Source of the DNA: CAZEJK01 sp964512045 | GTDB taxonomy: Bacteria > Acidobacteriota > Thermoanaerobaculia > Thermoanaerobaculales > Sulfomarinibacteraceae | Direction of reading: 5' to 3' | DNA: 49,129 bases | NCBI GenBank assembly: GCA_964512045.1 | Contig: CAZEJK010000008.1 | Location: 1-49,129 of the forward strand | Shown here: positions 8,252-19,200 of the stretch, in pieces | How positions within the stretch are numbered: position 1 is the stretch's first letter | How the letters are laid out: each line of letters opens with the position of its first letter | Notes under the pieces: model-generated | Database searches by the model: none | Seen by the model: the letters and a program-made list of their open reading frames with translations, nothing else | What the model was told of the DNA's origin: nothing | Program-made: the position numbers and the translations under genes

Positions 8252-8373
8252 AAGTATCGCGCCCCCTGCTCCGTCGCATCAGTTCGCGCACGATAGCATG
8301 GTCCGGCGAGGTTCGAGACGCACGAGGGCTCGGGACCCGCAAACGTCCAACGCGGCCGCAGCCCGGCGCCCGC

Positions 8374-8865
8374 TCAGTACGGGATGACCGGACCGGTCTC
8401 CACCGCCTCGAAGGCGCTTCCCGAGATCTCCTTGAGATCGGCCAGGGCCTCGTCGTCCCAGCGCGGGTCCGGAGCGCCGGAGATGAACCAGTCGGAGCCG
8501 TTGTCGGCGACGAACATCCCGTACGTCTTCAGCGCTGTGCAGATCACCTGCACCTCGGCGGACAGTGCCGAGCAATCGTAGCCCGCCTTCATGCGCAGGC
8601 GCAGACCCATCGGCGGATGGTCCGGGTCGGTGCTGGTGCTGGCGGCGTGGGTGGCGGGATGGATGTAGGCGCGCTGCGTCTGGTCGACGGTGAACCGCAG
8701 GGCGTGGTCGATCACGCCGTCCTCGACAACCTCCTCGTAGCGCACGAGGCCGGGGAAGATCGGCAGCCCGGCGCCGTCGGCATCGCAGTCGACGCCCGCG
8801 GCCGGCATTGCGATGCCAATTGCAGACAGCACCACTGCCACAGCGAGCATCCTGCTTGGGAACAT
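8374..8865 (-). CDS. Secreted protein carrying only the C-terminal part of a larger family
   Basis: 163 residues: a signal peptide (MFPSRMLAVAVVLSAIGIA, cleavage near PAAG) followed by a conserved block beginning GAGLPIFPGLVRYEEV and including DHALRFTVDQTQ, YIHPATHAAS, PPMGLRLRMKAGYD, YGMFVADNGSDWFISGAPD and RWDDEAL. From memory of the family (secreted proteins of about 300-400 residues in Acidobacteriota and Actinobacteria), this block is normally preceded by roughly 200 residues beginning with a NPWN-type motif, all missing here. Either a short natural variant or a domain joined to a new signal peptide by deletion. Function unknown. It is divergent from the cytochrome gene at 8988, with about 120 bases between them. 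Confidence 0.65.
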   Translation of the reverse strand: MFPSRMLAVAVVLSAIGIAMPAAGVDCDADGAGLPIFPGLVRYEEVVEDGVIDHALRFTVDQTQRAYIHPATHAASTSTDPDHPPMGLRLRMKAGYDCSALSAEVQVICTALKTYGMFVADNGSDWFISGAPDPRWDDEALADLKEISGSAFEAVETGPVIPY

Positions 8866-8987
8866 GAGACAACTCTACTCCACGCTTCACACAACGCTGT
8901 GAGCGCTGTCACCTCGCCACGGAGTGATCGAACCGAGCAGATCGACCCAACATGGACGGATCACCGCCCCGAACCCATATTTGCTCC
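8866..8987. promoter_or_regulatory. Divergent intergenic region
   Basis: 122 bases separating the minus-strand secreted protein (start 8865) from the plus-strand cytochrome (start 8988); promoters for both must lie here or overlap the genes. I see no clear -35/-10 pair or operator and no strong Shine-Dalgarno before 8988. Confidence 0.4.
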
Positions 8988-11900
8988 ATGAGCACAGCTC
9001 AGCTCAGGCGAGCAGAGATCGCCCTGGCCGGGGCGCTGATCGCCGTCGCGCTGACCGGCGTTGCGATGCCAGCTCACGGGGCATCCAGAAGCACCAGCGG
9101 CGCGATCGCCATCACACCGGACGGTACACGCCTGCTGGTGGTCAACCCCGACTCCGGATCGCTCACCGTGGTCTCCACGGCCACGCGAACGCCGCTGGCG
9201 GAGCTTCCGGTCGGCGCCGGAGCTCGCTGTGTAGCCGTGGACGGAGCAGGCCGCTTCTGCTGGGTCACGAGCTTCGACGACGGCCGGGTGTCAACCGTTG
9301 ATCTGACCACACTCCAGGTCGTCACCACGGCCGAGGTCGGCGCGCGGCCGTACGGCATCGTGGTGACTGCCGACGGCACCCGCGTGTTCGTGGCGCTCCA
9401 GGGAGAGAACCGCGTGCTCGAGCTCGATGGCTCGTCGCTGAGCCAGCTCGGCACGGTCGCCACAGCTGCGCGACCGGCGGGTCTGGCGTTGCTCGAAGAA
9501 CGTGCGGAGCTACTGGTCACCCACCTGCTAGATCCGCAGCTGACGGTGCTCGACACGACCACGCTGATGTCGACTGGATCGATCGCCCTGTGGCCGGACT
9601 CCAACCTGGTGCAGGCAGTCTCCGTATCGCCGGGCGGCGCCGTGGCGTACGTCCCGCACACGCGTTCCAACGAGCCAAACCAGCTGCTGACGTTCGACAC
9701 GACGGTGTTCCCGTTGGTCTCTCTGATCGACGTTGCGAAGCAACAGCAGCTGCTCGGCCAGCAGCTGACCCTCGACACCCTCGACCCGCCGGGCGTCGGA
9801 CTTCCGTTCGACGTCGCGATCAGCGGCGACGGAACCGTGGCATGGGTCGTGAACGCCGCCAGCAACGACGTTACGGTGGTCGACCTGAGCCAGCGACGGC
9901 GGCTGGCGCACATCGAGGTGGGCGCGAACCCGCGTGGGATCGTGCTCGCGCCGGACGGCGCGACGGCCTACGTCAACAACACCCTGTCCGGCACGGTTAC
10001 GGTGCTCGACAGCGCATCGCTGACCGAGACTGCAACGATCCAGGTGACGTCGATTCCGCTGCCACCGGCGATGCTCCGCGGCAAGCAGCTGTTCTACTCG
10101 TCTGACGACCCTCGACTCGCCCGCGATCAGTGGATTGCGTGCACAACGTGCCACTACGAAGGCGAGCACGATGGCCGCACCTGGCGGTTCCGGTTCTCAG
10201 GGCCACGCAACACCACCACCCTGCTCGGCATGATTGACACCTACCCCCTGCGCTGGTCGGCCGAGTGGGACGAGTCGGCGGACTCCGAGTTCGCGGTGAC
10301 CCGCGAGCAGTTCGGCTCGGGGCTGCTCGACGGCACGATGCACGACACCCTCGGTCTTCCGAACACCGGCCGCGACTTCGACCTCGACTGCCTGGCCGCG
10401 TACATCGACTCGCTCGAAGCGCCCGAGCTCCCGGGTCTGACGGACCTCGATCCGGACGCTGTGGCCCGAGGTCGCATACTGTTCGAGGACGACGAGGTGG
10501 GCTGCCTGGAGTGCCACCCGCAGCCGTACGGCACCGACTTTCAGGTACATGACGTCGGCACGGCCGACGGGCCTTCGGAGCAGTTCGGTCCGGAGATCGA
10601 CACCCCGACCTTGCGCGACCTGGAGCGGAGCGCACCGTACCTCCACGACGGCTCGGCGACGACGTTGCTCGAGGTGCTCACCACAACGAACCCCGCCGAC
10701 GAGCACGGTGTGACCTCGCACCTGAGCTCCAGCGAGCTCGATGACCTGGTCACCTATCTCCGGTGGCTATCGCGAACCGGAGGCGGGGAGCCAGCGGAGA
10801 TGGCGGTGTGCCACCGGCAGCGGACCGAGCACCGCTCGAACCGAACCAGCCGAAGCCCGCGTGACGCCGGTGGACGCGGGGACCGGCCACACGTGGTCTC
10901 CGGGCAGGTCGTGTTCCGCACCACCGGCCAGCCGGTCCCCGGGGCTTTGGTGTCGGTGCGCGCCGCCGGCATCACAACCACAACCGATCGAAGCGGCCGT
11001 TTCCGGATTGCGGCAGACTCCGGCGACCAGGAGATCACGGCCTGGCTGGAGGGGTACTACATCGCCTCGACCCACGTCCACCCACCCTCAAGCGGCGTCG
11101 AGCTGGCGCTACGCCGCTACCACACCTCCGACCACGACTCGTACGCGTGGATCGACCCGACCCCCAGTAGCAGCGAGGAGAACGCCTGTGGCAACTGTCA
11201 CCCGATGATTCTCCCCCAGTGGTCCGGCAACGCACACGGCCAGGCGGTCTCCAATCCCCGGTTTTACAGCCTCTACAACGGCACCGACATCACCGGCACC
11301 ACGACAGTTGCGCCGGGGTACCTGCTCGACTTCCCGGGCACCACCGGCAACTGTGCGGCATGCCACGCACCGGGCGCTGCCATCGACGCACCCTTCTCCA
11401 CGGACATGAACGACGTACGCGACCAGGTCACCGCGGGGATCCATTGCGACTTCTGCCACAAGACGGCGGGAGCGTACCTGCGCACCCGCCGGCCTGAGGC
11501 GCGCGACTGCACGCCGTGCCACGACGCGGGGCTCAAGCACGGCGGCCAGCCGCTGGACGCAGCGGTCCGCGAGCCGTACCCCAACATGCCCGGCGTCTTC
11601 TCGCTCAAGGTGCTGCGGCCACCGCCCGGCGAGCAGCTGTTCGTGGGCCCGTACCCCGACATTCACGATCCGGACACCTACCACCCCCTGATGCATGACA
11701 GCGGGTTCTGCGCGCCGTGCCACCAGTTCTCCTTCTGGGGCACGCCGATCTACGAGTCGTACGGCGAGTGGCTGGCCAGCCCGTACAGCGATCCGGAGAC
11801 GGGCCAGACCTGCCAGGACTGCCACATGCCGCCCACCGGAGACTCATACTTCGCACTCGCCGACCAGGGTGGCCTCGAGCACCCTCCGGAGACGATCCCC

Positions 11901-12431
11901 TCGCATCTCCAGCTCGGGGCCACCAGCACCGAGCTGCTGCAAGCAACAGTGGATCTCGCCGTGAACATCGAGCGTGCGGCTGGCGCCATCGACCTCACCG
12001 TCACCGTCACCAACTCCGGCGCCGGCCACCACGTGCCCACCGACCATCCGGGCCGAAACATGCTCGTCCTGGTCACCGCCACCGACGCCGGGGGCACCCC
12101 GCTGAGCCTCGAGGACGGTCCCACCCTGCCGACGTGGAGCGGCGGTCACGCCGGCGAGCCCGGCACCGCCCACGCCAAGCTACTGCGTGACGTGGAGACC
12201 GGTGAGTGGCCCGTGGTCAGCTACTGGAAGCCGACACTGCTCGAGGGCGACACGCGCCTCGCGGCGTTCGAAGCCGACACCAACAGCTATCGGTTCACCG
12301 CGCCCAGCGGCACCGTGGATGTCCACGTCCAGGTCGTCTTCCGCCGGCTGTTCGAGCCGATCGCCGACCGCTACGGTTGGGACCTCGGCGAGATCGTCAT
12401 GGCCTCGCAGCGAACCACGTTAGCGCCCTGA
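8988..12431 (+). CDS. Periplasmic eight-heme fusion: beta-propeller, diheme peroxidase-like domain, Ig-like domain and multiheme cytochrome c
   Basis: 1,147 residues from ATG 8988 (an earlier ATG at 8952 adds only 12 residues before the signal peptide MSTAQLRRAEIALAGALIA...AHG). Domains in order: a YVTN-type beta-propeller (about 35-355; repeats such as GTRLLVVNPDSGSLTVV and GTVAWVVNAASNDVTVV); a diheme cytochrome-c-peroxidase/MauG-like region with CTTCH at C385 and CLECH at C506; a carboxypeptidase-regulatory-like Ig domain (about 645-710, VVSGQVVFRTTGQPVPGA); and a multiheme cytochrome with CGNCH C734, CAACH C789, CDFCH C820, CTPCH C841, CAPCH C908 and CQDCH C942. The C-terminal 200 residues form a beta-rich domain (AIDLTVTVTNSGAGHHVPTDHPG) common in such cytochromes. 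It should be an exported electron-transfer enzyme; substrate unknown. Linker 625-645 is Arg-rich and unlike the rest. Confidence 0.88.
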   Translation: MSTAQLRRAEIALAGALIAVALTGVAMPAHGASRSTSGAIAITPDGTRLLVVNPDSGSLTVVSTATRTPLAELPVGAGARCVAVDGAGRFCWVTSFDDGRVSTVDLTTLQVVTTAEVGARPYGIVVTADGTRVFVALQGENRVLELDGSSLSQLGTVATAARPAGLALLEERAELLVTHLLDPQLTVLDTTTLMSTGSIALWPDSNLVQAVSVSPGGAVAYVPHTRSNEPNQLLTFDTTVFPLVSLIDVAKQQQLLGQQLTLDTLDPPGVGLPFDVAISGDGTVAWVVNAASNDVTVVDLSQRRRLAHIEVGANPRGIVLAPDGATAYVNNTLSGTVTVLDSASLTETATIQVTSIPLPPAMLRGKQLFYSSDDPRLARDQWIACTTCHYEGEHDGRTWRFRFSGPRNTTTLLGMIDTYPLRWSAEWDESADSEFAVTREQFGSGLLDGTMHDTLGLPNTGRDFDLDCLAAYIDSLEAPELPGLTDLDPDAVARGRILFEDDEVGCLECHPQPYGTDFQVHDVGTADGPSEQFGPEIDTPTLRDLERSAPYLHDGSATTLLEVLTTTNPADEHGVTSHLSSSELDDLVTYLRWLSRTGGGEPAEMAVCHRQRTEHRSNRTSRSPRDAGGRGDRPHVVSGQVVFRTTGQPVPGALVSVRAAGITTTTDRSGRFRIAADSGDQEITAWLEGYYIASTHVHPPSSGVELALRRYHTSDHDSYAWIDPTPSSSEENACGNCHPMILPQWSGNAHGQAVSNPRFYSLYNGTDITGTTTVAPGYLLDFPGTTGNCAACHAPGAAIDAPFSTDMNDVRDQVTAGIHCDFCHKTAGAYLRTRRPEARDCTPCHDAGLKHGGQPLDAAVREPYPNMPGVFSLKVLRPPPGEQLFVGPYPDIHDPDTYHPLMHDSGFCAPCHQFSFWGTPIYESYGEWLASPYSDPETGQTCQDCHMPPTGDSYFALADQGGLEHPPETIPSHLQLGATSTELLQATVDLAVNIERAAGAIDLTVTVTNSGAGHHVPTDHPGRNMLVLVTATDAGGTPLSLEDGPTLPTWSGGHAGEPGTAHAKLLRDVETGEWPVVSYWKPTLLEGDTRLAAFEADTNSYRFTAPSGTVDVHVQVVFRRLFEPIADRYGWDLGEIVMASQRTTLAP

Positions 12432-12496
12432 CACCGTCCGCGGCAGCTCGCTGCACCGCACCCGCCAGGACAAGCCCCGGACCGGTTCGCGAGCTC

Positions 12497-12613
12497 TCAC
12501 CGCCCGGCACGCTCCAGCGCCATACCACACATGGCGACGGCCTGGTCGAACTCCTGCTCGAGGCTGGGGTTGACGCCACGGCAGCCAAGTTCACAGGCAT
12601 ACTCGCCAAACAT
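12497..12613 (-). pseudogene. Short gene-like fragment abutting the 152-bp repeat
   Basis: A 38-codon frame, MFGEYACELGCRG then PSLEQEFDQAVAMCGMALERAGR, with a coding-like helical composition. Its first part lies inside the 152-bp repeat and its last 25 codons lie outside it. The second copy of the repeat keeps YGEYACELGCRGV and then diverges to an unrelated tail. It is probably the 3' end of a broken gene joined to the repeat. Not recognised. Confidence 0.3.
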
Positions 12614-12722
12614 CTCATCCCGCGCCTGCCAACGTCGCGTTCAGGCGCGCCGTCAAGCGGCGCCTGGAACGCATGGTTGGGGCTCGTTGTCGTGTTCCTC
12701 CAAATCGAAATCGCTATCGGGA
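12571..12722 (-). repeat. 152-bp dispersed repeat, copy A (tail of a four-helix-bundle gene)
   Basis: Identical to 31730-31881 except for one base (A for T at the position within GCCA[A/T]ACATC). On the minus strand it encodes the last 20-odd codons of a four-helix-bundle protein (PDSDFDLEEHDNEPQP, then CVPGAA and stop) plus about 80 downstream bases. Flanking sequences on both sides are unrelated between the copies, so the edges are sharp. Confidence 0.85.
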
Positions 12723-13169
12723 GCGTAGCGAGGGGCCAGGAGGCCGGAGCTTCGGAGAATCGGACCGTCCGTGCTGCGCATGGGCATTTCGGAGAACCAG
12801 CGGGTCGCGTCTCACGGTTCTCACATAACCGGCCTTCTGTCACGTTCGGCTGCGCGGCCGCTTCAGCTCGCCTCGCTCCGGCGGCGTGGGGCGGGCATCG
12901 TGCCTGAGTGCCTTTGGCCGCCTGCGTTCGGCTCGGCGGCCTGCTCGGTGGCATCAGCGCGCTTCTCCGGGGCGCGCTACCCGGGGGAGCCAAGCTCGGC
13001 ACTTTGCCCATTGTTGTCGGGTCGGTCGAGGCAAAGCGCCGAAGCATGGCACGCCCGCCGGGGCGTGGTACTTGGTGCTTCAAGCGAACCACGGGAACGG
13101 CTCGGAGCACGAGACGGCGCGCCGCGTCTCAGGTCCCCGATCTCCCGCCTCCGAGTGTTTTCTGGCTAC
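12723..13169. other. Intergenic, no gene seen
   Basis: About 450 bases upstream of the adhesin control region. Frames on both strands are Arg/Pro/Ala-rich without recognisable motifs or ribosome-binding sites. It is probably decayed sequence attached to repeat copy A. Confidence 0.5.
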
Positions 13170-13200
13170 ATTGCGAATCGGTCTCGCCACTATTCGCAAT
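13170..13200. promoter_or_regulatory. 9-bp perfect inverted repeat upstream of the giant adhesin
   Basis: ATTGCGAAT (13170-13178) and ATTCGCAAT (13192-13200) are exact complements separated by 13 bases, in an AT-rich patch about 80-110 bases before the adhesin ATG. The spacing (22 bases centre to centre, about two helical turns) suits a dimeric regulator. Confidence 0.5.
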
Positions 13201-13202
13201 AG

Positions 13203-13218
13203 TGTGATATCACTCACT
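13203..13218 (+). promoter_or_regulatory. CRP/FNR-family-like binding site
   Basis: TGTGATATCACTCACT fits the TGTGA-N6-TCACA consensus at nine of ten defined positions, and its core GTGATATCAC (13204-13213) is a perfect 10-bp palindrome. It lies directly after the 9-bp inverted repeat. Assignment to a CRP-type regulator is inference. Confidence 0.4.
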
Positions 13219-13273
13219 CAGTTGGCATAGGGGAAAACCCAGCCATAGACTTGGGTAACGCCCAAAACTGGAG
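13217..13273 (+). promoter_or_regulatory. Foldable leader RNA ending at the adhesin Shine-Dalgarno
   Basis: The 5' leader can close on itself: CAGTT (13219-13223) pairs with AACTG (13266-13270), GGC (13224-13226) with GCC (13260-13262), and inside them ACCCAG (13237-13242) with TTGGGT (13251-13256) around an 8-base loop. GGAG (13270-13273), six bases before the ATG, sits at the foot of the outer stem. It may be a regulatory RNA; it does not match a riboswitch class I can name. Confidence 0.35.
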
Positions 13274-13279
13274 ATCGAC

Positions 13280-16200
13280 ATGAGCCGACGATTCTACCTG
13301 GTCATTCCGGCCCTCATACTGCTCACCGCGGCTGCCGTCCAGGCTCAGCCGGTTCCGACCGTGGCCAACGGCGTCGGGGCGTCGACCTTCGTCGGTGAGG
13401 AGTACTGTTTCGCGGCGACTCTCGAGAATTCGGGGACCGCCCCGGGCTACGGTCCGTACCTGCGCCTCGTGCTACCACCGGCCATGACCTTCGACTCAGC
13501 GGAGTGGCTCGGCATCGGCATCGGCACCACGGTGGTGGGCACCTTCCCGGCGGCGCCTGGCAACCAGCTCACCGACCCGATCACTGGCACACCCGTGACC
13601 GGTCCCGAGGGCGGCACCTTCATCCTCATCGAACCGCCAATCGGTTCGGTGACCATCGGCCAGCCGGATACGGTGATCGACATCTGCACCACCATCGACA
13701 CCGACTCGGCGCTGGTGGGGACGACCCAGGACGTCACCATGCAGCCGGTGTTCGAGTTCGGCGACACCGCCACCGGTGTCAACGGCCCCATCGAGGGCGC
13801 CGCGGTCACCAACGGCGTCACCCTCACGGTCATCGTCTTCGACAAGGTCGACAACCCGCCGGAGGATGAGCGACCGCCATCCAACCCAGGCGCCACCTGG
13901 CCCTTCACCTACACCCTGACCGCCGACACCGCCGCCAGCGCGGTGTGGACCGGCCTTGGCAGCGTGTCCAGCGTGGAAAGCCAGCCCGGCCTGCAAGGAA
14001 ACGGCGGCGTCTGGACCCTGACCGACCCCTTCGGCGGCCANNNNNNNNNNCGGCCAGACGGTCACCGACATCGTGTTCAACGACACGCTCCCGACGGAAC
14101 TCGTCTACGACGGGCCCATCACGGTGAACTCAAACGACGGCTCGTGCAGCGTGACCGTCGACCCGACGCCCGGGACCGCCGGCGCCACCCTCCAGGCGAC
14201 CTGCACCTCTGAGACCGGCACCACCTCAGGCGGCGACATCGAGATCACCTTCCCGGTCCATGTGGACGACGTTCTCGACGAGACCAACTGTGGCACCCTC
14301 TCGATCACCAACACCGCGACCCTGGATGCCGACTTCCTGGCCACGCCCCTGCCCACCGACACCCAGAACGACTCCATGACCGCCAAGCACGTTGCCATGC
14401 AGAAGGGCGCCGCGCCGGGTGGCGTGATTCCCGGCGACACCGTCACCTACACCCTCGCCTTCCAGGTCACGGACTTCGCCACCGTCACCGCGCTCAGCGT
14501 GGCTGACGGGCTGCCCGACGGCATCGACCACACCCCGGGCTCCTTCACCCTGAACGCGCCCGGATACTCCGGGCCCATCACCCCTGTCATCACCGACGAC
14601 AGTCCCGTTCCCGGCGCGACCTCGTTCACCTTCGACATCCACGCGCTCACCGGCGACATCGCGCCCGGCTCGGCGCTGGCGCTGACCTACACCGGCACCG
14701 TCCAGCAGCAGTACGACGACGGCTCGGGCCTGCCCCACAACGACGGTGCGTTCATCCTGGCCCGCGACTCGCTTGGGCCGGTGGCCGCCACCGCGACCTA
14801 CAGCCTCCTCCAGGGCGCTACGGGCTGCACCGACGGATCTTCTGCCGGTGTCACGGTGATCGAGACCTCGATCTTGAAGGAGGTCGTGAACGTCCAGCCC
14901 GAGTACCTCCCCGGCGAGTCCGTCATCTTCCGCCTGACCAAGCAGATCCCGTCCGGCGACACCTCGGCGGTGGTGTTCGAGGACTTCTTCCCTCTGCCGG
15001 TTTTCGACGTGAACAGCCTCAATCTGACCTTCGGCACGGACATCGTCCTCGGCCCGAGCGACACCCTCGGTCTGACGCCGACCAGCATCACGGTGGACGC
15101 AGGTGAGAACTCCCTGCGCATCGAGTGGCCGGACATCACGACGACCTCGGCCCAGACGCTCCAGGTGGACATCACCATCGTCGTTGAGGACGATCCGTTC
15201 GCCGACGGGCTCTTCCTGACCAACCTGTTCCAGGCGTTCAACGCCAACACCCCCGGCAACGTGCAGACGGATCTCACGCCGGTGCAGCTCACCGTCCGCG
15301 CGCCGGATCTCGTGTTCACCAAGGGCGTCTCCGCCACCAGCGGCGACGGCATCGTCACCCCGGTCCCCGGATCCCCGGTGGATTCGGATTTGGTGGCCGC
15401 GGACGCCGGCGACACCGTGACCTTCGTCCTCACCGCCGAGAACCAGGGCGGCGCCCCGGCCTATGACGTGACCTTCACCGACCCCGCAGTGGCGGGCCTG
15501 GTCTCCTGCTCGGTGGCCAGCGCCACCATCGGCGGCGCCGCCACCGGCACCTCGGGTGACCTGTTCGGCGCGGGCCTCGTGCTGGCGGACCCGATTCCCG
15601 CTGGTGACACGGCTTTGGTGACCTTCACCTGCACTCTCGACACCACTGTCGAGCCGCGCCAGAGCCTGACCAACACCGGCAATGTCAACTGGGCCTCGCT
15701 CAGCGGCGCCGTCACCTTCCCGACGCTGACCGACACCGCCGACGTGTCCATAGCCTCGCCCACCATCGCCAAGACCGTGTCGTCCATCGCACCCGCCGGC
15801 GCCTCGCCGCGGGTCACCGGTGGTGACGAGGTCACCTGGAATCTCGCCGTGACCCTGCCCGAGGGCACCACGCCCGGCCTCGTGCTCTCCGACTTGCTGC
15901 CCGCGGGCTTCCAGTTCTTGTCCGCGAGTGTGGACACCACCGGGTTCGGCGGCACCGTGGACACCTCGCCCGGCGTCGCCTCCTCCGGCACCGTGGACGG
16001 CGGCCAGACCGTCACCCTCAGCTTCGCCGGAAACACCACCGTCACCGACGACGGCAACCCCGCCAACAACAGCTTCGTCGTCACCGTGACGGCCCGCGCC
16101 GTCGGTTCCTCGTCGGCCAACCCCACCGGCCCACTGACCAAGACCAACACCGTCCGCCTGGACTGGACGGGCAACCCGGCCGGATTCCTCCAGGACACCG

Positions 16201-19200
16201 TGGACGTCACCTACGGCGAGCCCGTGCTCGACCTCACCAAGACCATGACCCCGGACACCAACCTGGATGCCGGCGACACGGTCACCGTCCAGCTCGAGCT
16301 CACCAACATCGGCCAGGCGCCGGCCTACGACATCGTGGTCACCGACATCCTGAACGCCCTCGGCGAGAACCTGTTCGACCTGGTGGCCGGCGCCACCGGC
16401 ACCACCGTGCCGGCCGGCTACAGCTTCAACTACACGAATCCGAACGCCGTGTTCAGTGCCGATCCCGGTACCGCACTCGCCCCCGGCGCGACGGTGACCT
16501 TTGCCTTCACGGCAACCGTCCGGGCCGACGTGCTCGCCGGCTCGACCTTCGACAACTCGGCAACGGCCGCCGGCGACTCCCAGGACGGCAGCGTCACCGA
16601 CGAGAGTCCCACCTCGGACAGTTCGAGTGACCAGGTCTCCACCCGCGCCGTCACCGTGGACAAGGCGATCACGGGCTCCAGCGAGAGCTTCACCGGCAAC
16701 AACCCGGTGGCCATCGGCGAAGCCGTCACCTACCGGTTGACCGTCACCGTACCGGAAGGTCAAACCCTGGCCTCGGCGGGCACCCCCATCGTGGTGGACA
16801 CCCTGCCCAACGACTTCGTCTACGTCCCGAACTCGGCCCTGATCCGGGCGGTGGCGGACACCACCATCACCGGCGCCAATCTCCCCGGCGGGCTGACACC
16901 CATCCCCACCGTCGACACCGCCATCACACCGACGCTGAACGGCCGGGATGTCGAGTTCGACCTGGGCACCCTGACCAACAACGACAACGACGGCAACGGC
17001 GAGGAACTTGTCATCACCTTCCAGGCCCTGGTGCGCAACACCAGCGCCAACCAGCGCAACAACAACAAAAACAATGTCGTCACCGTGACCTACCTGAACG
17101 ACGACGGCGGCACGGTCAACGACACGGACAACGCATCGCTCCGCCTCGGCGAGCCCAATCCCACGCTGACGAAGACCGCGCTGCCCGCAACGGTTCAGGG
17201 CGGCGACACCGTCACGTTCACGGTGGTCTTCACCAATACCAACGCCACCCGTGTCATCCGAGGATGGGAGCCGGTCATCACCGACACCCTGCCGGCCCGA
17301 TACCTGACACCGGCAGTGACGTCCGCCGCCATCGGCGGCGGCCGGACCATCGACATCACGGCCTGTGCGACCTTCGCCGGCAACACGCTCACCGTCGACC
17401 CCTCCACCGGATGCCTGGCCGCAGGCGACAACTATCTCGACCCGGTCGAGAACATCACGGTGATCTACACCGCGGTGGTTGATCCCGCCATCAACTTCGA
17501 GGAGACGGTGGACAACACCGCCACCGGCACGCTCACGTCCCTGCCAGGGACCAACGGGTCGGGCCCGCCCAGTGCTCCGGGCGTCCCCGGCGCCGCCGAC
17601 GGCGAGCGCACCGGCAGCGGCGTGGGCGCCAACGACCTGAGCGGCTCCGACACCGCCACCGTCACCGCCAACCAGCCGACGGTCACCAAGACCGGCGACG
17701 CCAGTCTCCAGATCAACGACACCACCACCATGACGGTGGAAATCTCGGTGCCCGTGGGAACGACCTCGAGCTTCGTCCTCACCGACAACCTGCCCACCGG
17801 CCTGCGCTACACGGGCACGGCCATTTCCATCGTGAGCTCCAGTGCGAATCTCACCTGGACCGGCTCGCCGAGCACGACACCCGGCGCCGGCACCGACCCC
17901 CTGGTCTTCGATTTCGCCAACGTCAGCAACGCCAGCACCGTCGCGGAAACCATCACCATCACCTACGAGGTGGAGGTCGAGAACATCCTCGGCAACCAGA
18001 ACACCGACACCCTCACCAACACCGCGACCCTGACCTACAGCGGTGCGGCGACCCCGTCGGATTCAGCCACCGTCACCGTGGTCGAGCCCAACCTGAACCT
18101 GGTGAAGACCATTACCGCCGGCGCCTCGGGCTCCGACGCGGGCGACACCATCTCCTACCAGCTCGTCGTCCAGAACACCTCGGGCACGGGCACCGCCTTC
18201 CGGGTGTCCCTTGACGACATCCTGCCACCGGGTCTGCTCGGCGGCGCACCCACCTTCGACAACGTCACGCTCGCCAACCCAGGCGGCGCCGTCGTCCTGA
18301 ACGCCGACGGCGTGACCCCGCTTGCGGTGGGCGACGCTGCGATCACCACCACCACCAACACCGACGACACCCTCGCATGGCCGCTGGTGGACATGCCCCC
18401 CGGCTCCAGCGTGACCATCACCTACGACGCCGTCGTCGTGGACACCGCCCCGGCGGGCTCGATCCACGTCAACACTGCCTCGGCGGACTACAACAGCCAG
18501 TCGGACGGCTCCGGCCGCGACGGCTCGACGCCGGGCAGCGACGACGACAACGATGCGGACCTCGACAACTACAACGAGAGTGATACCGCGACGCTGACCC
18601 TGGATGCCACGCTTGCGATCCAGAAGACCATCCCGTCCGGCGTGACCCTGTACACCATCGGCGACACCGTCACCTACCGGCTCCGCATCGACCTGGTGGA
18701 GGGCGTGACCGACAACGTGGTGGTCACCGACACCCTCCCGACCGGGCTCGAGTTCACCACCGGCACGACCGTGGTGGCGCCCCAGGGCGGCGTGACCACG
18801 GGCTGGGGCGGCACCCCCGGCGTCGCCGGCCAGATCGTGACCTTCGACCTGGGCACCGTGACCATCGTCCCCGATGGCAGCAACGCCAACGACTTCGTGG
18901 AGATCACCTTCGACGCCCTGGTCCAGGACATTTCGGGCAACACCGCCGGCACCACCCGCACCAACAGCGCATCGGTGACCTCGGACGCCGGCAACGCCGG
19001 CCCGTCCACCGTCGACATCGAGATCATCGAGCCCAACCTCGTGATCACCAAGGTCCCGTCGGATCCCAACCCCTCGCTGGGCGACCCGCTCACCTTCACC
19101 ATCACCGTCACCAACACCGGCAGCAACGGCGCGGACGCCTACGACGTGCTGCTGACCGACGCCATCCCGGCGGGCCTGACCTACGTCACCGGCAGCTTCA

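Noticed and set aside
12397..13110. A 237-codon minus-strand frame between the cytochrome and the adhesin
   Set aside because: It crosses the 152-bp repeat in a frame different from the four-helix-bundle tail and has Arg/Pro-rich noise composition with no start signal.
13217..13279. Full c-di-GMP-I (GEMM) riboswitch before the adhesin
   Set aside because: The GGGGAAAACCC...GGGTAACGC order is suggestive, but the leader is only about 60 bases, lacks the GNRA-capped helix and has no room for the second helix of that class. Kept only as an unnamed structured leader.
13280..14212. Two separate genes or a frameshift pseudogene at the start of the adhesin
   Set aside because: The frame change coincides exactly with the ten-N gap, and overlapping the contig ends by CGGCCA restores one frame.
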